Origin: CAVZKK01 sp964573475
GTDB taxonomy: Archaea > Thermoproteota > Bathyarchaeia > Bathyarchaeales > Bathycorpusculaceae
Assembly: GCA_964573475.1 (NCBI GenBank)
Contig: CAZNJT010000035.1
Location: 1-15,134 of the forward strand
Direction of reading: 5' to 3'
Length of the DNA stretch: 15,134 bases
Shown here: positions 1-5,260 of the stretch, one piece after another
How the letters are laid out: each line of letters opens with the position of its first letter
Position numbering within the stretch: the first letter of the stretch is position 1
Made by a program: the position numbers and the translations under genes
Notes under the pieces: model-generated
The model's input: only the letters and a program-made list of their open reading frames with translations
Databases searched by the model: none
Told to the model about the DNA's origin: nothing

Positions 1-219
1 CTCATTCATGGCAAGGGGACGGTCAAATACCTGAGTTTTGAAGGAGGGTTTTACGGCATAGTTGGCGACGACGGTAAGAATTATGACCCAATAAACATGC
101 CTCAAGAGTTTAAGGTAGATGGTTTGCGAGTTCAGTTCGTAGCCAACATCACAAACTACCTGTCCTTTCACATGTGGGGTTACGTCGTCAAACTAGTTTC
201 GATTGAAAGATTGCTATGA
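1..219 (+). CDS. C-terminal part of a small conserved hypothetical protein
   Basis: An open frame enters from the left edge in frame 1 and gives 72 residues before the TGA at 217-219. No start is visible, so the N-terminus lies outside the window. The visible part alternates hydrophobic and polar residues with many glycines (GGFYGIVGDDGKNYDPINMP, then LRVQF, then FHMWGYVVKLVSIERLL), which looks like a compact all-beta domain of OB-fold or small-barrel type. The pattern GxVxYLxxEGGFYGIxGDDGxxYxP, followed by a late HMWG, resembles short conserved hypothetical proteins in archaea and bacteria, but I cannot name a family or function. A signal or lipoprotein sequence could lie on the missing side. 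The coding call is good because the frame is open to a clean stop with protein-like composition. Confidence 0.7.
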   Translation, partial: LIHGKGTVKYLSFEGGFYGIVGDDGKNYDPINMPQEFKVDGLRVQFVANITNYLSFHMWGYVVKLVSIERLL

Positions 220-307
220 ACATGCGCATAGCTGGTTTGGGTTTGGGATATAGATTGAACCAAAACTTGAATGTCTTGTGAAATATGTTATCAGCCTGTC
301 TTTCTCA

Positions 308-334
308 TTTCTGATGTTCCTTCTTTATCAGAAA
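308..334. repeat. Inverted repeat in the spacer before the GNAT gene; possible terminator hairpin
   Basis: TTTCTGAT at 308-315 is the exact reverse complement of ATCAGAAA at 327-334, with an 11-nt loop rich in T and C. A pyrimidine-rich stretch (CTTTTTCTC) follows at 344-352. It sits 89 nt downstream of the stop at 219 and 34 nt before the next ATG. It could end the upstream transcript or lie in the leader of the next gene. The stem is short and AT-rich, so chance is possible. The rest of 220-367 shows no gene; a weak TATA-like string (gatatagatt) occurs near 247-256. Confidence 0.3.
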
Positions 335-367
335 ATTCATTAGGCTTTTTCTCTATTCATAATAGCT

Positions 368-1261
368 ATGAAAAGCGGAAACGTGAAGCCAAAGATTTAC
401 GTGCGGAAAGCGCGCGGTTCAGACCGTGAGGCAGTATTCAAATTCTGCATGAAAACGTGGAGTTGGGGCGATTACATACCAAAGGTGTGGGATAAATGGC
501 TTAAAGAGAAAAGTGGCAGAGCATTCGTCGCCACTATAAACGGAGTGTCCGTTGGAATCTCTTATCTAAGCATAGACAAACCACATGAAGTATGGCTAAG
601 CGGGGCTAGAACAAATCCAAATTACAGGCGAATGGGAATAGCCACAGCCATAACCAAAAAATGTTTAGAATACGCTAAACGGAAAGGCGCAAAAGTGGTA
701 AGACTCACAACAGAATCAGATAACATAGCCGCCCAAGCAGTTATCAAAAAACTCGGATTCAAACCAACAGCAGAATTCGTCGAGATGACAACAGAAAAAA
801 TAGCAAGGGAAACCAGCAAAAATTCAAAATGGGCAGAAAAAATCGACACAAACGCCATATGGGATTATTTGCAAACCTCAGAAACTCGCCGCAAAGCAGT
901 TGGTTTATACACTGTCATATTTCATTGGTTTTCGCTGAAAAAACACGACCTTAAACGATTTATTGAACAACGAAAAGCAATATTGCATTTAAGCGCAAGA
1001 CGCGAAATAAACGGTTTGACACTGATTGATGACGCAACAGCCCGAGAGTGGCATGAAAACACCATGCAAACATGCTACATAGACGGCGATTACAATGGAG
1101 CATTTGATATGATAAAATTTCTTAAAAGCCACTGCCATGCTTTAGACATCAAAAAGATTTACGGATTCACATGCAACCACAAACCAATAACCACTGCCTT
1201 AGAAAAACTCGGTTTTGAACAGCCAGACTCGATAGAAATAATTTATGAAAAGAAAATATAG
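368..1261 (+). CDS. GNAT-family N-acetyltransferase with two GNAT-like halves
   Basis: A 297-residue protein. Residues about 8-145 form a recognisable GNAT domain: an N-terminal RKARGSDREAV strand/helix, the acetyl-CoA pyrophosphate-binding loop RRMGIA at 87-92 after NPNY, and the closing VIKKLGFKPTAEF segment at 125-137. Residues about 165-297 look like a second, degenerate copy that ends ALEKLGFEQPDSIEII at 277-292 but has no RxxGxA loop, so it probably does not bind acetyl-CoA. The family moves an acetyl group from acetyl-CoA to an amine; the substrate here is unknown. The ATG at 368 is the first in frame with the domain, and no convincing Shine-Dalgarno sequence precedes it, so the mRNA may be leaderless. 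It appears monocistronic, 139 nt ahead of the ribosomal operon, and is probably not functionally linked to it. Confidence 0.85.
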   Translation: MKSGNVKPKIYVRKARGSDREAVFKFCMKTWSWGDYIPKVWDKWLKEKSGRAFVATINGVSVGISYLSIDKPHEVWLSGARTNPNYRRMGIATAITKKCLEYAKRKGAKVVRLTTESDNIAAQAVIKKLGFKPTAEFVEMTTEKIARETSKNSKWAEKIDTNAIWDYLQTSETRRKAVGLYTVIFHWFSLKKHDLKRFIEQRKAILHLSARREINGLTLIDDATAREWHENTMQTCYIDGDYNGAFDMIKFLKSHCHALDIKKIYGFTCNHKPITTALEKLGFEQPDSIEIIYEKKI

Positions 1262-1335
1262 CTGAAATTCAAAAAGAAAAGTGCCGGATAAAGGTTTCAA
1301 CATGCTCTACCCATAACTCCCAATGTAATTTTAAA

Positions 1336-1349
1336 GGAAGGTTTAAATA
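1336..1349 (+). promoter_or_regulatory. Archaeal BRE/TATA promoter of the rps13 operon
   Basis: The string GGAAGGTTTAAATA has a purine-rich BRE-like part (1336-1341) directly followed by a strong TATA box, TTTAAATA, at 1342-1349. Normal archaeal spacing puts transcription start near 1370-1375, leaving a leader of about 25-30 nt before the rps13 ATG at 1401. The rest of 1262-1400 holds no gene. This is the best promoter-like element seen upstream of the whole + strand run and could drive at least rps13-rps4-rps11. Confidence 0.65.
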
Positions 1350-1400
1350 AATTATGGTTTATTTGTAGTTAGCTTCAAACAATGTAACGGACGGCAGTAA

Positions 1401-1877
1401 ATGACAGAGGAATTCCGCCATATACTCCGAATAATAGACAAAGATGTAGATGGCACTCTAAAAGCGCCTTACGCCCTAAAGAAAATTAAAGGAATAAGCC
1501 TCTGCACTGCAAACGCAATATTAAAAAAAGCTGAGATTAATCCGGACACGAGGGCAGGTTTTCTGACAGAGGCTGATGTTGACAAAATAGAGGAAATAAT
1601 AAAGGAACCAACAAAATATGGAATTCCAAATTGGCTTCTAAACAGAAGAAAAGACTTAGAAACTGGAAAGGACATGCACATAATTAGCGCAGACCTCGTT
1701 TTAAGGACAAAAATGGACATTGACCAGATGAAAAGCATAAGGTCATGGCGAGGATATCGACATGCCTACGGATTAAAAGTGCGAGGACAAAGAACCAAAA
1801 CCACTGGAAGATCAGGAAAAGCCCTCGGAGTCAAAAAGAAAGCATTCCTTAGACCGACGACTACAGAAGGTAAGTAG
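1401..1877 (+). CDS. rps13: 30S ribosomal protein S13 (uS13)
   Basis: 158 residues, the normal length for archaeal/eukaryotic uS13, which is longer than the bacterial form. This protein sits in the head of the small subunit and contacts the large subunit and P-site tRNA. Recognisable parts are the N-terminal FRHILRIIDKDVDGTLK, the helix-hairpin-helix-like ALKKIKGISLCTANAI (residues 25-40), and the basic C-terminal tail with SWRGYRHAYGLKVRGQRTKT followed by TGR, which binds 16S rRNA. It starts at ATG 1401, about 52 nt after a good TATA box, and is the first gene of the operon. rps4 follows after 2 nt. Confidence 0.97.
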   Translation: MTEEFRHILRIIDKDVDGTLKAPYALKKIKGISLCTANAILKKAEINPDTRAGFLTEADVDKIEEIIKEPTKYGIPNWLLNRRKDLETGKDMHIISADLVLRTKMDIDQMKSIRSWRGYRHAYGLKVRGQRTKTTGRSGKALGVKKKAFLRPTTTEGK

Positions 1878-1879
1878 GT

Positions 1880-2449
1880 ATGGGCGACCCAAAGAAGCAA
1901 AGAAAAAAATATGCAACGCCACGCTTCCCATGGCGAACCGACATCCTGAAAGAGGAACTCAAACTTTTGGGCCAGTATGGTTTAAGAAACAAACATGAAT
2001 TATGGCGCAATGAAACAATGCTGTCAAAGTTTAGGGGAATAGCCCGTTCACTTATAGGTAAATCACCTGAAGAACGCAGAAAAATGGAAGAGGAACTTCT
2101 AGTCCGCTTGAAAAAGCTCGGCGTGCTCCATGAAACAGCAGTTTTGGATAACGTTTTAGACTTGACGATAGAAGATGTCCTTGAGCGGAGACTTCAAACA
2201 ATTGTTTTCCGTAAAGGCTTAACTAAAACAATTCATCAGACTCGTCAACTAATAACTCATGGGCACATAACAATAGGAAATCAAAGAGTTACCATACCAG
2301 GCTATATTGTAACAAAGGAAGAGGAAAACCAAATAGCGTACACGCCTAAAAGCCCCTTTTCAAATCCAAGTCATCCTCTACGCCAAACAATAGCAGTTGC
2401 AGTCACGCCGGAAACTAAATCAAGAGCAACGCGAACGGAGGAAGAATAA
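1880..2449 (+). CDS. rps4: 30S ribosomal protein S4 (uS4)
   Basis: 189 residues. uS4 is a primary 16S rRNA-binding protein that nucleates small-subunit assembly. The N-terminus MGDPKKQRKKYATPRFPW is typical of archaeal S4. The S4 RNA-binding domain spans roughly residues 105-165, with RRLQTIVFRKGL, the TRQLITHGHITIGNQRV turn and the IPGY that follows it. The acidic C-terminal tail (RATRTEEE) is slightly long for the family. ATG 1880 lies 2 nt after the rps13 stop. The stop TAA (2447-2449) shares one base with the rps11 ATG in the string TAATG, which suggests translational coupling. The order rps13-rps4-rps11-rpoD is the standard archaeal alpha-like operon. Confidence 0.97.
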   Translation: MGDPKKQRKKYATPRFPWRTDILKEELKLLGQYGLRNKHELWRNETMLSKFRGIARSLIGKSPEERRKMEEELLVRLKKLGVLHETAVLDNVLDLTIEDVLERRLQTIVFRKGLTKTIHQTRQLITHGHITIGNQRVTIPGYIVTKEEENQIAYTPKSPFSNPSHPLRQTIAVAVTPETKSRATRTEEE

Positions 2450-2853
2450 TGAGCAGCGCCAGCAAGAAAACTGAGAAATGGGCAGTCGTCCACATTTACA
2501 GCTCCTACAACAACACGTTAATTCACATAACAGACATTTCAGGCGCAGAAACAATAGCCAGAACATCCGGCGGAATGTTTGTAAAACAGGCCAGATTGGA
2601 ATCTTCACCCTACGCAGCTATGCGGTCGGCATCATCAGCGGCAGAAACAGCCAAAGACAAAGGAATAACAGCCATACACATTAAAGTGAGAGCTCCCGGA
2701 GGAACAGGACCAAGAACCCCAGGCCCAGGAGCGCAAGCAGCTATAAGAGCTCTAGCGAGGGCGGGTTTCCAGATAGGACGCATCGAAGAAGTTACACCAG
2801 TCCCGCACGATGGTACACGAAGACCTGGTGGCAGAAGGGGAAGAAGAGTTTAA
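2449..2853 (+). CDS. rps11: 30S ribosomal protein S11 (uS11)
   Basis: 134 residues. uS11 lines the small-subunit platform near the mRNA exit and Shine-Dalgarno helix. Motifs include WAVVHIYSSYNNTLIHITDI near the N-terminus, the ARTSGGMFVK segment, the AAMRSASSAAETAKDKGI helix, the RAPGGTGPRTPGPGAQAAIR loop, and the C-terminal VTPVPHDGTRRPGGRRGRRV typical of archaeal/eukaryotic S11. The ATG at 2449 overlaps the rps4 stop by one base and has a good upstream GGAGG at 2437-2441. A 93-nt gap with an inverted repeat follows before rpoD, the largest interruption in the run. Confidence 0.97.
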   Translation: MSSASKKTEKWAVVHIYSSYNNTLIHITDISGAETIARTSGGMFVKQARLESSPYAAMRSASSAAETAKDKGITAIHIKVRAPGGTGPRTPGPGAQAAIRALARAGFQIGRIEEVTPVPHDGTRRPGGRRGRRV

Positions 2854-2882
2854 CAGATTTATGTTGCTCTTCTGTTAACAGA
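2850..2882. repeat. Palindromic element at the rps11 stop: inverted repeat plus 12-bp palindrome
   Basis: TTAACAGA at 2850-2857 (containing the rps11 stop) pairs exactly with TCTGTTAA at 2871-2878 across a 13-nt loop. The same unit recurs directly, because TCTGTTAACAGA at 2871-2882 is itself a perfect 12-bp palindrome, so TTAACAGA is present at 2850-2857 and 2875-2882. The element fills the only long gap inside the operon. It could be a partial terminator or attenuator, an operator, or an RNA hairpin separating rps11 from rpoD. An A/T-rich string (attgaaataa) just after it, around 2886-2895, could be a weak internal promoter. Confidence 0.45.
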
Positions 2883-2946
2883 AAAATTGAAATAACCCAC
2901 TAGTATTCTATTGAACGGCACAGTAGTTATCATAATCCATTATGGA

Positions 2947-3783
2947 GTGTCTAAACAAGTGGAAATTGAAGTGCTCGAAAAAGATGAGAAGAATATGCGT
3001 TTACTCATTCGAGGAGTTAACGTTCCGTTTATAAACGCCTTAAGAAGGATAGTACTTGCTGAAGTTCCATGCATGGCCGTAGATGAAGTTGTAATGCTTG
3101 AGAACTCTTCCATATTACAAGATGAAATTATAACCCACAGGCTTGGACTTATCCCCCTTAAAACCGACCTAGATAGTTATAACTTACCTGAAGAATGCCC
3201 ATGTAAAAGCGAATTCGGATGCAACCTTTGCAGAGTCACCCTTACATTAGATGTGGAATCAAAAGAAGGAACAAGAACAGTTTATTCAGGCGAATTAAAA
3301 TCGGAAAACCCGGACATAATGCCAGTGAGCGACAAAATCCCAATAATAAAACTGGCGAAAGAACAAAAATTGAGGCTGGAAGCTTATGCAAGACTTGGAA
3401 AAGGAAAGAATCATGCGAAATGGCAACCAGTTTCAATGTGCACATACAAATATCTACCAAAAATAGAAATCTCTGGTAAAAGTTGTGACGCTTGTGGAAA
3501 ATGTGTAGAAATTTGTCCAAGAAAAGTTCTGGCCAAGACCGAGAATAGGATAGAAGTTCGTGATTTGATGACTTGCACCCTCTGCCAAGACTGTGTAAAC
3601 GTCTGTCCGCAAAATCCCAAAGCAATAGAAGTCAAGTGGGAAGAAAACACATTTATATTCAGTCTTGAATCCACGGGTGCGCTTCCCTCAGCGAGAATAC
3701 TCTCAGAAGCCATTAAAATCTTGGATAAACAGCTAAAAGAATTCGAAAGTCAAATCAAGGTGAAAAAGATTGAAGAAAGTTAA
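2947..3783 (+). CDS. rpoD: DNA-directed RNA polymerase subunit D (Rpo3) with a two-cluster ferredoxin domain
   Basis: Archaeal homologue of bacterial alpha and eukaryotic RPB3; with Rpo11/L it nucleates polymerase assembly. The dimerisation region shows RGVNVPFINALRRIVLAEVP and the AVDEVVMLENSS and ITHRLGLIPL segments. Domain 2 carries a Cys group (CPCKSEFGCNLC, residues 84-95), possibly metal-binding. Domain 3 is a dicluster ferredoxin fold with two CX2CX2CX3CP motifs (Cys 180/183/186/190 and 210/213/216/220), enough for two [4Fe-4S] clusters. The start is uncertain: the frame is open back to a TTG at 2911, but that adds an odd hydrophobic lead. GTG 2947 (278 residues) fits known N-termini best, and GTG 2959 is also possible. 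The gene end overlaps the rpl18e start by 14 nt. Confidence 0.95.
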   Translation: MSKQVEIEVLEKDEKNMRLLIRGVNVPFINALRRIVLAEVPCMAVDEVVMLENSSILQDEIITHRLGLIPLKTDLDSYNLPEECPCKSEFGCNLCRVTLTLDVESKEGTRTVYSGELKSENPDIMPVSDKIPIIKLAKEQKLRLEAYARLGKGKNHAKWQPVSMCTYKYLPKIEISGKSCDACGKCVEICPRKVLAKTENRIEVRDLMTCTLCQDCVNVCPQNPKAIEVKWEENTFIFSLESTGALPSARILSEAIKILDKQLKEFESQIKVKKIEES

Positions 3784-4132
3784 AACAACAAACCCAGAGC
3801 TCATAGAGCTTATCCGTTTTCTAAAGAAGCAAAGCAGAGAAAACAAGGCTAATATTTGGCGGGACATTGCTGAACGCTTAGCTAAACCTAAAAGGAAACG
3901 CATAGCTGTGAACATAAGCCACATAAACAGATGTACACAAAAGAATGAAATGATAGTGGTTCCAGGCAAGGTATTAGGGGCAGGCGAAATGCGCCATCCA
4001 GTAACGGTGGCGGCGTTTGCTTTCTCTGAAAAAGCAAAGGAGAAGATAAAGGCTACAAGGGGCAAATGCCTATCATTTTTTGACTTAATCAAGAAAAATC
4101 CAAAAGGCTCAAACGTAAAGATAATTGGGTGA
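3770..4132 (+). CDS. rpl18e: 50S ribosomal protein L18e (eL18)
   Basis: 120 residues, normal for archaeal eL18, a large-subunit protein shared with eukaryotes but absent from bacteria and distantly related to bacterial L15. Characteristic segments are the TTNPELIELIRFLKKQSREN helix, AKPKRKRIAVNISHINRC, and the VVPGKVLGAGEM and VTVAAFAFSEKAKEKI core. It starts at TTG 3770, inside the last codons of rpoD (14-nt overlap), with AAGGTG at 3757-3762 as a ribosome-binding site 7 nt upstream. No in-frame ATG offers a full-length protein, so the TTG call is firm. rpl13 begins 4 nt after the stop. Confidence 0.95.
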   Translation: MKKVKTTNPELIELIRFLKKQSRENKANIWRDIAERLAKPKRKRIAVNISHINRCTQKNEMIVVPGKVLGAGEMRHPVTVAAFAFSEKAKEKIKATRGKCLSFFDLIKKNPKGSNVKIIG

Positions 4133-4136
4133 TAAG

Positions 4137-4580
4137 ATGCAAACAATAAGCAAGACAACCAACATAATAAACGCGGACGGACTTATCATAGGCAGAATGG
4201 CAAGTATAATTGCCAAACGATTGCTAAATGGTGAAGAAATAGTAATTGTAAATGCGGAAAAGGCTGTGCTTTCGGGAAAAAGGAAAAGTAAAGTAAAGGA
4301 AGCTAAAGAATTCTTAGAAGTAGGATCCCCAGAACAGGGTCCATTCCATTATAGAAGACCAGACAAAATAGTTAGAAGGACCGTGAGAGGAATGCTCCCA
4401 TACAAACAACCAAAGGGTAAACAAGCATACAAACGGCTTAAGGTTTTTATTGGAATACCAGCTGAGCTAAAAGACCAAAAAATGGAAACTCTGGTGCATG
4501 CACAGGCCAGAAAGTTGACATGTCCCTACTTTACGGTCGGCGAACTCGCGAAAGAAATAGGATGGAATCCCGGTGAATAA
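4137..4580 (+). CDS. rpl13: 50S ribosomal protein L13 (uL13)
   Basis: 147 residues. uL13 is an early-assembling large-subunit protein. Visible family features are NADGLIIGRMASIIAKRLL near the N-terminus, EIVIVNAEKAVLSGKR, the PFHYRRPDKIVRRTVRGMLP block and KGKQAYKRLKVFIGIP. I use ATG 4137, which has GGTGAT (4128-4133) just upstream, an almost ideal archaeal Shine-Dalgarno that also contains the rpl18e stop. A TTG at 4125 would add four residues and overlap rpl18e, but has no better signal. rps9 follows after 2 nt; the rpl18e-rpl13-rps9 order is the usual archaeal one. Confidence 0.95.
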   Translation: MQTISKTTNIINADGLIIGRMASIIAKRLLNGEEIVIVNAEKAVLSGKRKSKVKEAKEFLEVGSPEQGPFHYRRPDKIVRRTVRGMLPYKQPKGKQAYKRLKVFIGIPAELKDQKMETLVHAQARKLTCPYFTVGELAKEIGWNPGE

Positions 4581-4582
4581 TT

Positions 4583-4993
4583 ATGCCAGCTAAAAAGGTT
4601 TTAGTTGTTAGTGGAAAAAGGAAAACAGCCATGGCACGAGCCGTTGCTAAACCTGGAATTGGAAGAATACGCATAAACAGAACCCCAATAGAAATTTTTG
4701 AACCTGAAATCGCCCGCGAAAAAATTATGGAGCCGCTTATACAAGCTGGAGATGATGTTTGGAAACAGTTGGACATGGACATTAAGGTTTCAGGAGGAGG
4801 ATACATGGGACAAGCAGAAGCGTCAAGAATGGCTATTGCCAACGCTTTGTTAAAGTGGACGAAAAGCGCACATTTACGTACAGTTTTTGTTGAATATGAC
4901 AGAACAATGCTTGCTGGGGATTCTAGAAGAAAAGAACCTAAAAAGTTTGGAGGACCAGGAGCCCGGGCTAGGGACCAGAAAAGCTACAGATAA
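4583..4993 (+). CDS. rps9: 30S ribosomal protein S9 (uS9)
   Basis: 136 residues, with the standard uS9 layout: an N-terminal VVSGKRKTAMARAVAKPG strand region, INRTPIEIF, the VSGGGYMGQAEASRMAIANA core, and a basic C-terminal tail with LAGDSRRKEPKKFGGPGAR ending KSYR. In this family the extreme C-terminal Lys/Arg tail reaches the P-site tRNA anticodon stem. ATG 4583 is 2 nt after the rpl13 stop, with GGTGA at 4572-4576 as ribosome-binding site. rpoN follows after 14 nt. Confidence 0.97.
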   Translation: MPAKKVLVVSGKRKTAMARAVAKPGIGRIRINRTPIEIFEPEIAREKIMEPLIQAGDDVWKQLDMDIKVSGGGYMGQAEASRMAIANALLKWTKSAHLRTVFVEYDRTMLAGDSRRKEPKKFGGPGARARDQKSYR

Positions 4994-5007
4994 GGAGACT
5001 GAATTAG

Positions 5008-5238
5008 ATGATTATACCAGTAAGATGTTTTACATGTGGCAAATTAATTGGAGACGTATGGGAAGAATTTGCCATAAGAGTTAAAGCCGGAGAGAAGGCA
5101 GGCGAAGTTCTAGACAGTTTAGGAATTAAACGGTACTGTTGCAGGCGCATGCTATTGTCGCATGTGGAAATCATCGACGAAGTTCTACGCTTTTACGAAG
5201 AGACTGAAAAACGAAAAGAAGCAAGAAACTATTATTAG
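5008..5238 (+). CDS. rpoN: DNA-directed RNA polymerase subunit N (Rpo10)
   Basis: 76 residues, homologue of eukaryotic RPB10, a small zinc-bound subunit that helps assemble the D/L/N/P platform. The signature is intact: CFTCGK at residues 7-12 and the adjacent pair in KRYCCRRM (Cys44-Cys45) give the atypical CX2C...CC zinc site. At 76 residues it is slightly longer than the usual 55-70 because of a charged C-terminal tail (EETEKRKEARNYY). ATG 5008 has AAGGAG at 4992-4997. In many archaea rpoK (Rpo6) follows next; here only 22 nt separate the rpoN stop from enolase, so rpoK is not at this site. Confidence 0.96.
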   Translation: MIIPVRCFTCGKLIGDVWEEFAIRVKAGEKAGEVLDSLGIKRYCCRRMLLSHVEIIDEVLRFYEETEKRKEARNYY

Positions 5239-5260
5239 AGAAATAACAAAGGAGAAAACC

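Noticed and set aside
220..367. tRNA or other structured RNA gene in the longer spacers (220-367, 1262-1400, 2854-2946, 14535-14608)
   Set aside because: No cloverleaf arms, T-loop GTTCRA motif or extended G+C-rich block is visible; the spacers are A/T-rich with only promoters and short inverted repeats.
622..858. Antisense open frames such as 622-858 (-), 1469-1738 (-), 10283-10660 (-) and other reverse frames within the operon
   Set aside because: They are leucine/serine- or cysteine-rich mirror frames of strongly conserved genes, without family motifs, ribosome-binding sites or promoters of their own.
2911..2946. Longer rpoD start at TTG 2911
   Set aside because: It would prepend a hydrophobic stretch (NGTVVIIIHYG) not seen in RpoD proteins, and no ribosome-binding site precedes it; known N-termini begin near the residues encoded from 2947-2959.
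5162..5260. Enolase extended upstream to ATG 5162
   Set aside because: The extra 33 residues are translated out of frame from the rpoN coding sequence and do not resemble enolase; ATG 5261 has a close purine-rich ribosome-binding site.
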